From: a bacterium
GTDB taxonomy: Bacteria; UBA8248
Length of the DNA: 64,000 bases
Direction: 5' to 3'
NCBI GenBank assembly: GCA_022828125.1
Contig: JAJEJD010000008.1
Span: 124,001 to 188,000, forward strand
Below, piece after piece: positions 1 to 8,425 of this stretch. The translations under genes and the position numbers were made by a program. Below the pieces are notes generated by a model. That model did no database searches. It saw only the letters and a program-made list of their open reading frames with translations, and was not told the DNA's origin. The first letter of the stretch is position 1. Every line of letters begins with the position of its first letter.

Positions 1-2
1 AA

Positions 3-1211
3 TGGCGTATTCTCATCGCTTTTTGCGTTTTCTATGCCTTCAACTATCTGGGCAGATTCAACTTCAGTCTGGTGCAATACGCGGTCATCCAGGATTTGGG
101 CATCACGCGAGTCGATACTGGGTGGATCAATTCATGGATGTTCTGGGGGTTCGCTTTCGGCGACCTGGTCTTCGGCAGGATTGCGGAAAAAGTAGGCTAC
201 AAAAACACCATACTCTTCGCCGCCATAACCACGTCGTTGTTCAACTTCATCGCGAGTTTCGGGAATTCCATCACTTCGCTCGCCATACCCTGGGCGATGG
301 TCGGTTTTGTGAACGCGGCCACATGGGGGCCAGGACTCGGCCTGGTGGCGCAATGGTGGCCCAGACGCGAGCGGGGGCAGGCGATTGGGCTCGTGGGAAC
401 AGCCGCCGGAATAGCGCTCCTCATCGTTTGGGCGGTCGTACCCTGGACGGCGGCGCAATACGGCTGGCGAACCGCGATCCGCTACCCCCCCATGATCATC
501 GCCGTTTTGGGAATCATTTTTTATTTTATCGCCAAAGACAAACCCTCTGATCTAAACCTCCCTGAGTATATAGAGTCAGATGACGTATCCCGCGAAGCAG
601 AAACGGCAGGCAGCGAGAGTGAACATGGACTGAAGGCGTATTTTCACTTGATGACCAATCTGCGCTTCTTTTTGGCGTGCCACGTAAAAGGACTGGACAA
701 CGTGGTTCGTTATGGAGTCGTGTCTTGGGCGCCTTTGTATTACGCTCAGGTGGGTGGATTCAATCTAAAAGAGATGGGTTTGCTGACCTTCGCATATCCT
801 TTGGGGTATTTGTTCGGGCCTATCTTCGGTGGAATCATTTCCGATCGATTCTTCAAGAGCAACCGCTCCATCGTCATCATACTTGCCGCCTTTCTAAGCG
901 CCGCCGCGATGATGGGGATCGCCTATGCGCCCGCCGATAACATTCCCCTCGCCGTCATTTTGCTCATCGTCGGTGGGTTTTGCGTCAACATGTCCACTGT
1001 GCAAGCGCTGGGAGTAGACCTGGCCGGCAGGCGGCTGGCGGGAACAGCGGCGGGCGTGTTGGATGCCCATGGGTATATTTACGGCGCGCTCCAAGCCATA
1101 TTCTTTGGATGGCTGTCTCTGGCGATTTCTAATGGGTGGTTCTGGGTGTTCACAGCCATGGCGGCCAGTAGACTCATTGCGGTATTACTCGTCTGGAGGG
1201 TGCGGGCATAA
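3..1211 (+). CDS. MFS transporter, 5' end cut by window
   Basis: Major facilitator superfamily permease of the inner membrane; the substrate cannot be told from sequence. The reading frame is open from base 3, and the residues before the first possible internal start (GTG at 72) are already membrane-helix-like (WRILIAFCVFYAFNYLGRFN), so the true start lies outside the window. About 402 residues are visible. The cytoplasmic loop-2 motif appears as FGRIAEKVGYKN in the first half and is repeated as GGIISDRFFKSNR in the second half, the usual MFS pseudo-symmetry. WWPRRERGQAIG resembles the corresponding motif of the organophosphate/glycerol-phosphate antiporter branch. Base composition is visibly less G+C-rich than most of the window. 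The next gene is convergent, with only about 50 bp between them. Confidence 0.85.
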   Translation, partial: WRILIAFCVFYAFNYLGRFNFSLVQYAVIQDLGITRVDTGWINSWMFWGFAFGDLVFGRIAEKVGYKNTILFAAITTSLFNFIASFGNSITSLAIPWAMVGFVNAATWGPGLGLVAQWWPRRERGQAIGLVGTAAGIALLIVWAVVPWTAAQYGWRTAIRYPPMIIAVLGIIFYFIAKDKPSDLNLPEYIESDDVSREAETAGSESEHGLKAYFHLMTNLRFFLACHVKGLDNVVRYGVVSWAPLYYAQVGGFNLKEMGLLTFAYPLGYLFGPIFGGIISDRFFKSNRSIVIILAAFLSAAAMMGIAYAPADNIPLAVILLIVGGFCVNMSTVQALGVDLAGRRLAGTAAGVLDAHGYIYGALQAIFFGWLSLAISNGWFWVFTAMAASRLIAVLLVWRVRA

Positions 1212-1264
1212 GCGAGCGGTTATCCTGAGAAAGGTCGAGAAGTCTGCGTTTTCGGGTTTGGCCA

Positions 1265-2662
1265 TCATTTGTCGTTTTCCCGTTTTATGCCCCTCAGTAT
1301 TTCGAGGCGAATTCTGTCCTCGTCACTTCCAAACTTCTCATCCAGAAAAGAAAGGAGGCGCCGCACCCAAATCTCATGATGCTCTTGCGCCATCATCAAG
1401 TACAAAGACGTCCCGAAACGCCAATCCTTGTCCGAGCCACGGACGATGACGTCGAGTCGAAAATCGTCCTGCCTCGCCAGACATATCGCGGCCAAAAGGT
1501 CTCGTCCATTCTCCAAATCGAATGGAAAAGGTTTTTTCGTACCATCTCCGAATCGAATGATCAATTTCAGCGCGGCCGAATCCGTCCGCTCCGGCGCATC
1601 GAAAACGATTGAAAGCAATTCGGGGGATGCAGAAGCATCAACGCCGACCACGATGTAAGTCTCACCACCCACGGTGAATCTTGATGACGATAGAATACTG
1701 CCATCCCGATGTTGTTCGCTCAAAAAATCATTCAGCCAATCAGGCAGTCTCTCCCGTCCGGGATAAGCCGTGGGCGTTTCGCCTTCATCCAGCAACTGGA
1801 GTTTGTTCGCCCATGCAAGCAAAGAAACTAACAACGGTGGCGCGGGGCGCAGGGTTTTCGACTCCCAAGGCGTCATGCCTTCCATGGCGCCATTGAAGCT
1901 CCTCATCAATACAGCCTGCATATCCTCCCACGCGGTTCTTCGTTCCAGGGCACCTCCAGAATCAATTGAAATTCTCAATCCCTCTATCGCCGCCAAACGC
2001 TCCACCAATTCGGACAAATGATAATTTTCCGCCATATCTCCATACATTTTTCGGGCTTCAGCGACATTTTCGGTTAAACCATTGTCATGAAGCCACGAAT
2101 CCAAATTCACCGGCAAAGGACGCAAACCGACATTCGGGTCGCTGGAACGTCTCCAAAGGCCGCGAGCGCCTTCTAAGGCAGTTCCCGCGGCTTGCTCCGT
2201 ATGAATCTCCCAAACATCGGAAAGTTCTTTTCGTATGGCGCCTTCGCCCACCCCTTCGTCGAACATGTTCGCCAACCGCCGGAGCAACAAACTGAAAAAC
2301 GCCGATTGCGCCTTCGCCATAGAGGACAATTTTCCGCGCCTCGACGTAAGGGCCGTCAGCGCCAGGTACAGGGTGCCGATCGCCGGCTTTACGCCCTGAG
2401 CGCCATACAGCGCCGTCAGCTTCTCCATGCGCTGAAGAACAAACCCCAACTCCTCACCGGCCAACAACTTCAAATGGATGAAAGAAATCGGGAGAGCCTG
2501 CTCAGGCAGGATGGGTTCCGCCTGGGGAGAAAAAAGCGTTTGGGTGAAATTTTGCCGGATTTGCTCGCCTACATCCCCGAAATTCTCACGCAGGTAACGC
2601 TCACAAGACGACTCCCACCAATCGCAAAACAAGCTTCGCGGCGCGGTTGGGGACACCCTCAT
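1265..2662 (-). CDS. Hypothetical protein, 465 aa
   Basis: I do not recognise this protein. It is an uninterrupted 465-residue frame with no signal peptide and no obvious membrane helix. The N-terminal two thirds looks mainly helical; the C-terminal third has alternating beta-like segments and ends in a charged helix (RRLLSFLDEKFGSDEDRIR). Its ATG overlaps the stop codon of the upstream small membrane protein by 4 bp (ATGA type), which argues for a real, translationally coupled gene at the distal end of the coaD-aminotransferase run. It shares the lower G+C content of the adjacent MFS gene, so both may be recent acquisitions. Function is unknown. Confidence 0.65.
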   Translation of the reverse strand: MRVSPTAPRSLFCDWWESSCERYLRENFGDVGEQIRQNFTQTLFSPQAEPILPEQALPISFIHLKLLAGEELGFVLQRMEKLTALYGAQGVKPAIGTLYLALTALTSRRGKLSSMAKAQSAFFSLLLRRLANMFDEGVGEGAIRKELSDVWEIHTEQAAGTALEGARGLWRRSSDPNVGLRPLPVNLDSWLHDNGLTENVAEARKMYGDMAENYHLSELVERLAAIEGLRISIDSGGALERRTAWEDMQAVLMRSFNGAMEGMTPWESKTLRPAPPLLVSLLAWANKLQLLDEGETPTAYPGRERLPDWLNDFLSEQHRDGSILSSSRFTVGGETYIVVGVDASASPELLSIVFDAPERTDSAALKLIIRFGDGTKKPFPFDLENGRDLLAAICLARQDDFRLDVIVRGSDKDWRFGTSLYLMMAQEHHEIWVRRLLSFLDEKFGSDEDRIRLEILRGIKRENDK

Positions 2663-2883
2663 TCGCTCTCGGACATGGATGATTGATCCTGCTCACCGAT
2701 TGAGGTCGCCGTCGCACGCGCCTTCTTCTGGAGCAAACGCCCGACGGAAAACAAAATGACCGCGGAACCCAATATAACGAGTTGGATGGCATAAGCGGAG
2801 GGATTCAAAGCGCCTATGAGCAAGGCGACCCCGCAATCCACCATGGCGAGAATTTGAAGAGCGCGCCCCAAGCCATACATCAA
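2659..2883 (-). CDS. Small two-helix membrane protein
   Basis: A 74-residue protein with two hydrophobic segments (residues about 10-27 and 32-51) separated by a short loop, followed by a basic stretch (LLQKKARA) and an acidic, serine-rich tail. The pattern predicts a small inner-membrane protein with a cytoplasmic C terminus. It overlaps the aminotransferase stop by 4 bp at its start and the 465-aa gene by 4 bp at its end, so all three are probably translationally coupled. No family was recognised. Confidence 0.6.
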   Translation of the reverse strand: MMYGLGRALQILAMVDCGVALLIGALNPSAYAIQLVILGSAVILFSVGRLLQKKARATATSIGEQDQSSMSESE

Positions 2884-4076
2884 CCAAGCTGTCCCAAGGC
2901 CGCTCTGATTCGCTCAATCCCTTCTTTGACGTTTTCCAGAGAAGTCGCGTAGGAGAAACGCACGTAGTCATCGGCGCCGAAACCGGCGCCGGGAACGCCG
3001 GCGCAGTGGGCGTGTTCTAAGAGGTACAACCCCACATCCATTGAATTTTTTAATATTCCGTCCGGCCCCTGCCGCCCGAATATGCCGCTCACCCGGGGGA
3101 AGGCGTAAAACGCGCCCTTGGGGTTCACGACGCTCAGCCCCTCTATCGAGTTCAGTCCCTCGACGATCGCCTGTCTTCTCGCGTCGTATTGCACCAGCCA
3201 TTCGTTCAGGAACTCATGAGAGCCCCTCAGGGCCGCGACCCCCCCGTATTGGGCGAAGGAAGTGGCGTTGCTCGTGCTCTGGCCCTGCAGCGTGTCCATG
3301 GCTTCGATGATTTCAGAGCTCCCGAGCGTATAGCCCAGACGCCAGCCCGTCATCGCGTAGGTTTTCGAGAACCCGTCCAGAACGAGGGTGCGCGCCTTCA
3401 TTTCGGGGGAAAAACCGGCGATCGAGAAATGCTCCTCGCCGTCATAGGTGATTTTCCCGTAAATCTCATCGGACATGACCATCGCGCCGGTCGATAAAAC
3501 CACCTCGGCGATCGCCTCCAGTTCCTCGCGGCTGTAGACGCAGCCCGAAGGGTTGCACGGGCTGTTGATCACCACGATTTTCGTCCGCTCGGAGACGGCT
3601 TCGCGCAACTGCCCGGCCGTCATCTTGTGGCCGTTTTCCTCACTGGTTTCCACCAGAACCGGTTTCGCCCCGGTCAAAGTCGCGACGGGTTCATACGCCA
3701 CCCAGATGGGCGCGGGGATGACGACCTCATCACCCTCCTCGACGAGGACGTGCAGGGCGTTGAAGACCGATTGCTTCCCGCCCACGGTGACGATGGCTTC
3801 CGTTTTCGGGTCATACCGCAGGCCCTTGTGCTCCTCGGCCCAATCGCAAATCGCCTCTCGCAGGGAAGGTATGCCCCGAACCGCCGTGTATTTCGTGGCG
3901 CCGTCGCGCAGACCCCGGATGGCCCCTTCCTTGATGTGCTCGGGGGTATCGAAATCGGGCTCTCCCGCAGCGAACGAGATGACGTCGACTCCTTGCGCCT
4001 TCATTTCCGCTGCCTTGGTGTTCATCGCCAGCGTGGGAATGGGAGGCAACTTGCTCATTCGGGATGCAAAACGCAT
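2880..4076 (-). CDS. Aspartate/aromatic-type class I aminotransferase
   Basis: PLP-dependent class I/II aminotransferase of the AspB/AspC-like group, transferring an amino group between an amino acid and a 2-oxoacid in the cytoplasm. The 398-residue length is normal. SFAAGEPDFDTP near residue 34, NSPCNPSG near 171, SDEIYGKITYDG near 202, and the Schiff-base lysine in GFSKTYAMTGWRLGY (about K238) are all present, as is the C-terminal VRFSYATS arginine region that binds the substrate carboxylate. CTGGAG lies 6 nt before the ATG. The gene follows coaD by about 28 bp on the same strand and overlaps the next gene, so it sits in an operon. A second, distinct aminotransferase lies at 47262. Confidence 0.9.
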   Translation of the reverse strand: MRFASRMSKLPPIPTLAMNTKAAEMKAQGVDVISFAAGEPDFDTPEHIKEGAIRGLRDGATKYTAVRGIPSLREAICDWAEEHKGLRYDPKTEAIVTVGGKQSVFNALHVLVEEGDEVVIPAPIWVAYEPVATLTGAKPVLVETSEENGHKMTAGQLREAVSERTKIVVINSPCNPSGCVYSREELEAIAEVVLSTGAMVMSDEIYGKITYDGEEHFSIAGFSPEMKARTLVLDGFSKTYAMTGWRLGYTLGSSEIIEAMDTLQGQSTSNATSFAQYGGVAALRGSHEFLNEWLVQYDARRQAIVEGLNSIEGLSVVNPKGAFYAFPRVSGIFGRQGPDGILKNSMDVGLYLLEHAHCAGVPGAGFGADDYVRFSYATSLENVKEGIERIRAALGQLG

Positions 4077-4103
4077 GAATAACTCCAGGGTTAAAAAATG
4101 AAT

Positions 4104-4589
4104 TTAGCTGCGGAACCGCTCACCGAGCGCTTCTCGTACAGAAGCGGATACGTGTTCGCCCACGTCTCCGCCGAGTGAAGCGACTTCCTTGACGAGGCTC
4201 GAACTGAGGAAACTGTACTGTTCGCTGGGCATGAGAAAAATCGTTTCGATCTCCTCGTTCAACCTTCTGTTCATGAGCGTCATCTGCATTTCGTAATCAA
4301 AATCGCTCACGGCGCGCAGGCCGCGAATGATGGCCTGGGCATTCACTTTCATGGCGAAATCGACGAGCAGTTCACGCTCGAAGCTCGCGACCTCGATCTG
4401 GTTCGACGCCTCGAATTCTTCCAGGAAGAAATTCCTGCGTTCCTCGAAACTGAACAGCGGCGTTTTCGAGGGGTGAACGGAGATGGCCACGGTCACCTTG
4501 GAGAAAAGCCTCTGGCTCCTGCGAACGACGTCGAAATGCCCTTTCGTCGGCGGATCGAAGGTTCCCGGGTATACCGCATGACTTTCCAT
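4104..4589 (-). CDS. coaD: Phosphopantetheine adenylyltransferase
   Basis: Catalyses transfer of AMP from ATP to 4'-phosphopantetheine, the penultimate step of coenzyme A synthesis, in the cytoplasm. At 161 residues it is the usual size. The nucleotidyltransferase signature is at the N terminus (YPGTFDPPTKGHFDVV, with T15-K-G-H18). The family blocks RGLRAVSDFDYEMQM and YSFLSSSLVKEVASLGG follow in order. It is the first gene of a minus-strand run that continues into the aminotransferase. Confidence 0.95.
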   Translation of the reverse strand: MESHAVYPGTFDPPTKGHFDVVRRSQRLFSKVTVAISVHPSKTPLFSFEERRNFFLEEFEASNQIEVASFERELLVDFAMKVNAQAIIRGLRAVSDFDYEMQMTLMNRRLNEEIETIFLMPSEQYSFLSSSLVKEVASLGGDVGEHVSASVREALGERFRS

Positions 4590-4819
4590 GGAAACGAACC
4601 TCTTATCAAGCGAAAGGGGCCTCTGCCCCGTGCAAAATGCGCGTTAAAGCTAGTCTTTTGGATATCTCGTGTCAACTTGACCGACGTGAATACGCCGCCG
4701 AGTGGACCGGGCGGGGCTCGCGCTTCGTTTCGACCGGTACATCCCCGCATTCCGGGGCCGATTGAGAATTTTTCCATAACGCGGGGGAGCGGTGGCGTCC
4801 CGTATCTACCAGAAATATC

Positions 4820-5380
4820 CTATGTTTTCAGGACTTCCCGCACCATGTGGCTGATCTCGGGAAGGATGATTTTTTCCATGCCTGTGCGGCAGGCGTTCCC
4901 CGAGCCGGGAAGCGTCATGATGATGGTGTCGCGGCAAGTCCCCGCCGTCGCGCGGGTAAGCATGGCGGCCGTGCCGATCTCCTCGAAACTCACATGCCGG
5001 AACAATTCTCCGAAGCCGGGCATTTCCTTCTCCAGAATGGAAACGACGACGTCGTACGTCGTATCCCGCTTGGTGATGCCCGTCCCCCCGTTCGATATCA
5101 CCACCTGGATGCCGGGGTCGGCGCACGCCTCGAGCAGGGCTCCGCGAATCTGGTCCGGCTCATCCTTCACGATGCGGTAGAAGGCGACCTTGTGGCCCAT
5201 GTCGCGCAGCATGTTCATGATCAGTTTCCCGCTCGTGTCGCTTTCTTCCGCCCGCGTGTCGCTCACCGTGAGCACGCCGCACGTGACGGCGTCCGGCCCC
5301 TCGGCGCGGTGGTCTTCAAAAGTTTTCAGCTCGGCCGCCTGCTCGACTTCGCGGCGGGACGGCCCCTCGCCCTGGTTCAT
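4820..5380 (-). CDS. moaB: Molybdenum cofactor biosynthesis protein MoaB/MogA family
   Basis: MoaB/MogA-fold protein that adenylylates molybdopterin or acts at a related step of molybdenum cofactor assembly. The family core is clear: GVLTVSDTRAEESDTSG, then ISNGGTGITKRDTTYD (the GGTG loop), then LPGSGNACRTGMEKII and LPEISHM. I chose the ATG at 5380 because GGGAGA lies 5 nt upstream; a GTG at 5419 would add 13 residues without a comparable site. The N-terminal 20 residues or so before the domain are charged and probably flexible. Two molybdopterin oxidoreductases in the window (10330 and 39171) would need this pathway. Confidence 0.9.
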   Translation of the reverse strand: MNQGEGPSRREVEQAAELKTFEDHRAEGPDAVTCGVLTVSDTRAEESDTSGKLIMNMLRDMGHKVAFYRIVKDEPDQIRGALLEACADPGIQVVISNGGTGITKRDTTYDVVVSILEKEMPGFGELFRHVSFEEIGTAAMLTRATAGTCRDTIIMTLPGSGNACRTGMEKIILPEISHMVREVLKT

Positions 5381-5429
5381 TCTTATCTCCCAGCTATCAG
5401 CGATATGCGTTTTAGACACTCACGCCCTG

Positions 5430-5462
5430 GAACAAAAGAACCGGAGAACGAATTCTCCGGCT
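5430..5462 (-). terminator. Rho-independent terminator of the small lipoprotein gene
   Basis: A perfect 8-bp stem CCGGAGAA / TTCTCCGG with a 4-nt loop spans 5441-5460. On the minus strand it is followed by a T-rich run (TTCTTTTGTT). It lies about 90 bp downstream of the lipoprotein stop and upstream of moaB. Confidence 0.7.
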
Positions 5463-5551
5463 CTTCGAGGCTTGCGAAACGATCCATCAAGAAGGCGCGC
5501 CGGGAGTTCGCTTCAACTTTCCGGCAGGTTCGCCGCACACGCCCTCGGAAC

Positions 5552-5830
5552 TTATTTCATCATTTTCTTCTTGAAGCCCTTGGCCATCATGCACGAATCG
5601 AAATTGCTCTGCGCATAAGACGACGCGGAACTGGTCGCGACGGGGCCGCCTTTGGCCTTCGCATCGTAGATGAACTCTTCCTTCATCGCGCAACTCTTCA
5701 GGTCCTTCACCGCCTGGTCCATCTTCACGCCCACGCCGCGCTTGAACCAGACGTTGTGCTCGGGCGGCGCACATCCCGCAATCACGAAAACCACTCCAAC
5801 CGCCAGAACGATACCAGCCATTTTTCGCAT
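5552..5830 (-). CDS. Small predicted lipoprotein
   Basis: A 92-residue precursor with a basic start, a hydrophobic helix and a lipobox (FVIAGC), so it is predicted to be lipidated and membrane-anchored facing the periplasm. The mature part is short, with two further cysteines (KSCAMKEEF and DSCMMAKGF) that could form a disulfide, and ends in a lysine/methionine-rich tail. The start at 5830 is preferred because GGGAGA lies 9 nt upstream; an ATG at 5848 would add six residues. No family recognised. A cluster of phased ATTTATCGA repeats lies about 250 bp upstream. Confidence 0.7.
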   Translation of the reverse strand: MRKMAGIVLAVGVVFVIAGCAPPEHNVWFKRGVGVKMDQAVKDLKSCAMKEEFIYDAKAKGGPVATSSASSYAQSNFDSCMMAKGFKKKMMK

Positions 5831-6078
5831 GAGTCGTATTCTCCCCATAAGTTCAATGCCTCGCTCGCCTGCCGGATTCCCGCGAGGTCAAAACACTCTC
5901 CGATGAAAGCAATTCATACAAGTGAAAATCTACCATTCTATTTCCCCATCGTCCAACACAAAATACACTAGCGCTCCAAGCCTTTAATATCGAGTCTTCC
6001 CGGCGGCAGCCCGGATCCGCGAAATACGGCTGCATCCATTAAATATTTCAATGGATAATGGGTATTTTTATTTCGGTA

Positions 6079-6119
6079 ATTTATCGAAAAACCCCGTGAA
6101 TTTATCGATATTTATCGAA
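6079..6119. repeat. Three helically phased ATTTATCGA repeats
   Basis: ATTTATCGAA at 6079-6088, ATTTATCGAT at 6100-6109 and ATTTATCGAA at 6110-6119, i.e. start-to-start spacing of 21 and 10 bp (two turns and one turn of B-DNA). The surroundings are A+T-rich. The same decamer occurs three times in the clpB leader at 20-21-bp spacing. It may be an operator for an unknown regulator. Confidence 0.6.
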
Positions 6120-6235
6120 TTGTTCGGAAATTCCCTATCCCCTGGTGCAACGACGCGCCTCGACTTCATACGCACCTGCGCCCTGAGCGGCGCAAGCGCA
6201 ACTGCGGGGAATTGCGGGGCGAACCCGACTGTGGG

Positions 6236-6591
6236 AAAGGGTTGTTGACAAAGTCCCCTTTTCAAGGGGCAGGGGGACACCCCTCTCGACCGGAAAGGCC
6301 CCCCTACCCCCCTTGACGGGAAAAAACCAAAAAAGCCCCCCTGAAAGCACTGGGGTACAATGGTTTTGTAGGGACAGGCCTCCGTGCCTGTCCTGACAAA
6401 GGGCAACCACGGAGGGCAGGACAGGCACGGAGGCCTGTCCCTACGATGAACAATTCGATGATCGGGATTCCCCGCCTCATCGGGGGGCATCGCTTTTCCC
6501 CCCTGATAAGGAGGGGGGTGGGGGTTCGTAGACGATGCCCCCGCCGAGAGGTTTTCCAACAACCCCTGCAGGGGCCGTTCGCGAACGGCCC
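6236..6591. repeat. Composite intergenic repeat in a gene-free stretch
   Basis: The 5849-6704 gap holds no gene. From about 6236 it is repeat DNA: a left GTTGTTGACAAAGTCCCC terminus, degenerate C-run/G-run blocks, the GTAGGGACAGG palindrome, a right end GGTTTTCCAACAACCCC, and a 20-bp perfect palindrome GGGCCGTTCGCGAACGGCCC at 6572-6591 that recurs exactly at 12672-12691. The part from 5849 to 6235 contains only the phased ATTTATCGA repeats. Confidence 0.75.
6368..6444. repeat. GTAGGGACAGG inverted repeat, 27-bp arms
   Basis: Perfect inverted repeat: the 27-bp arm at 6368-6394, beginning GTAGGGACAGGCC, is repeated in reverse complement at 6418-6444 around a 23-bp spacer. Related palindromes occur at 13016, 24027 and, in part, 25746. 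The flank AACAATTCGATGATCGGGA just right of this copy also flanks the 24027 copy. Confidence 0.85.
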
Positions 6592-6704
6592 TTCAAGCCA
6601 AGCAGCCCCTCCTTCCTCAGTCGGGGCTGACCCCCAATCCCGCGCGGATGTGCTATAAACAATGAAAACGCGATGAACCGCAGCCTCAAAAGGAGAAGAA
6701 AGAC

Positions 6705-7511
6705 GTGTCGAACTCGGATTTGGCGGGAAGCTGGGCGCTCATTCTGGGAGCCAGCAGCGGCTTTGGAGAGGCGAACGCCCTGAAACTCTCGAGCCTGGGC
6801 GTGAACATTCTGGGCGTTCACCTCGACAGGAAAGCCACGCTGCCCAACGTGGAGCGCATTCGGGAGCAAATCAGGACGAACGGCGCGGAATCGCTTTATT
6901 TCAACGTGAACGCGGCGGGCCACGAGGAGCGCGAGAGCGTTCTGGATCAGATAGGGGAGCACCTGGGCGGGAACGCGGAGGGCGCGGTGCGCATCCTGCT
7001 GCACAGCCTGGCCTTCGGTACGCTCAAGCCCTATATCGCCGATGAAGAGAAAGACGCCATCAACCCCAGGCAGCTCGAAATGACGCTCGACGTCATGGCG
7101 AACAGCCTCGTCTACTGGACCCAGGCGCTCGTGCGGCGCGGACTCATGGGCTTCGGGGGCCGCATCTACGCCATGACGAGCGCGGGCGGACACCGCATCT
7201 GGAAGACTTACGGCGCCGTGTCGGCGGCCAAGGCCGCGCTCGAAAGCCACATCCGCCAGCTCGCCGTCGAACTCGCGCCAAAGGGCATCACGGCGAACAG
7301 CATCCAGGCCGGCGTCACGGACACGCCCGCGCTCCGCAAAATTCCGGGCAACGCCGAGATGATCGAAGGCACGAAGAAGATCAACCCGCACGGGGAGCTG
7401 ACGACGCCGCAGAAAGTAGCCGACGCCATCGCGACGCTCGCCGCCTCGGGCACGCAGTGGATGACGGGCGATCTGATTCGCGTCGACGGAGGCGAAGACA
7501 TCGCGGGGTGA
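6705..7511 (+). CDS. SDR-family oxidoreductase, enoyl-ACP-reductase-like (FabI/FabL type)
   Basis: NAD(P)-dependent short-chain dehydrogenase/reductase of 268 residues. The cofactor-binding turn is GASSGFGEA near residue 16. The catalytic pair is spaced YGAVSAAK (Y-x6-K), as in enoyl-ACP reductases FabI and FabL, not the usual Y-x3-K of SDRs. The GITANSIQAGVTDTPALRKIPG block after it also resembles FabL, and WMTGDLIRVDGGEDI is a normal SDR C terminus. A role in fatty-acid elongation or reduction of another enoyl substrate is inferred, not shown. It starts with GTG; AAAAGGAG lies upstream. It stands alone between repeat DNA and the TauE/SafE gene. Confidence 0.82.
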   Translation: MSNSDLAGSWALILGASSGFGEANALKLSSLGVNILGVHLDRKATLPNVERIREQIRTNGAESLYFNVNAAGHEERESVLDQIGEHLGGNAEGAVRILLHSLAFGTLKPYIADEEKDAINPRQLEMTLDVMANSLVYWTQALVRRGLMGFGGRIYAMTSAGGHRIWKTYGAVSAAKAALESHIRQLAVELAPKGITANSIQAGVTDTPALRKIPGNAEMIEGTKKINPHGELTTPQKVADAIATLAASGTQWMTGDLIRVDGGEDIAG

Positions 7512-7668
7512 GGCGGGTTTTGCATGGACGGAGAACGATCCGGGAAAACCCGCCATGGCGCGTGACGGAAAGAATCCGTGCGTTCGTCCACACGCTCACC
7601 TGCTCCCGGCCGGGCACGCCTTACGCCGCGCATCGGGATAGACTCCCCTCTTTTTCCTTGAGATTCAC

Positions 7669-8421
7669 ATGAGCGACTTCGAGATCGCCATCGTCGTTTG
7701 CGTCCTCTTTTTCGGGGGATTCGTGAAGGGGTCCATCGGCTTCGGCACGCCGCTGGTGGCTGCCCCGCTCCTCGCGCTCTTCATCGCTCCCAAGGAAATC
7801 GTCACCCTGCTCGCGCTCCCGCTCCTCCTATCCAACTTCACCGACACCTACCGCCTCCGCTCGGAATGGCGCTCTATCAGGGAGATATGGCTGTATCTCC
7901 TGGTCGCCATGGCGTTCATGCCGCTCGGGGTGTGGTTCCTGGGGTTCGGAGACCCCGATTTCATCCGTCTGATGATGGGGGTTATGGCCTACATATACCT
8001 GCTCGTGGAGAGCCGCCTGGGTTTCTTCAAGGAACTGGGCGCGGGCTTTCAGAGAATCGTGGGCGCCCTCATGGGGGCGACCCTTGGTTTCGTATACGGG
8101 ACGACGACCATCAGCGGCGCCATCAACATCATCTATTTCAGCATGCTCAGGCTGGCGAAAAACCCGTTCATATTTCTGATGAACGCGTTCAACTCGACGG
8201 GCATGTGCGTCATCATTCTGAGTCTCTGGCTCCAGGGCTTTTATACGAAACCGCGATTCACGAACGCGCTGATGGCGATCATCCCCGTATACGTCGGGTA
8301 CTGGGCGGGCATCCGCGTTCGCGAGCACATCGACCAGGCGCTTTTCTTCAGGCTCATCCGTATCGCTCTGTTCCTCATCGCCACGAGCCTGGTAATCAAG
8401 TTCGTCATGGGGAAGATGTGA
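7669..8421 (+). CDS. TauE/SafE-type (TSUP) membrane exporter
   Basis: A 250-residue polytopic inner-membrane protein of the TSUP family, associated with export of sulfite, sulfoacetate or related anions. The N-terminal half begins with the family pattern FFGGFVKGSIGFGTPLVA followed by LLALFIAPKEIVTLLALPLL. The second half repeats it as ALMGATLGFVYGTTTISGA. Seven or eight hydrophobic segments are visible. The substrate cannot be assigned. Rhodanese and molybdoenzyme genes elsewhere in the window make sulfur chemistry plausible, but they are not adjacent. Confidence 0.85.
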   Translation: MSDFEIAIVVCVLFFGGFVKGSIGFGTPLVAAPLLALFIAPKEIVTLLALPLLLSNFTDTYRLRSEWRSIREIWLYLLVAMAFMPLGVWFLGFGDPDFIRLMMGVMAYIYLLVESRLGFFKELGAGFQRIVGALMGATLGFVYGTTTISGAINIIYFSMLRLAKNPFIFLMNAFNSTGMCVIILSLWLQGFYTKPRFTNALMAIIPVYVGYWAGIRVREHIDQALFFRLIRIALFLIATSLVIKFVMGKM

Positions 8422-8425
8422 GGGT

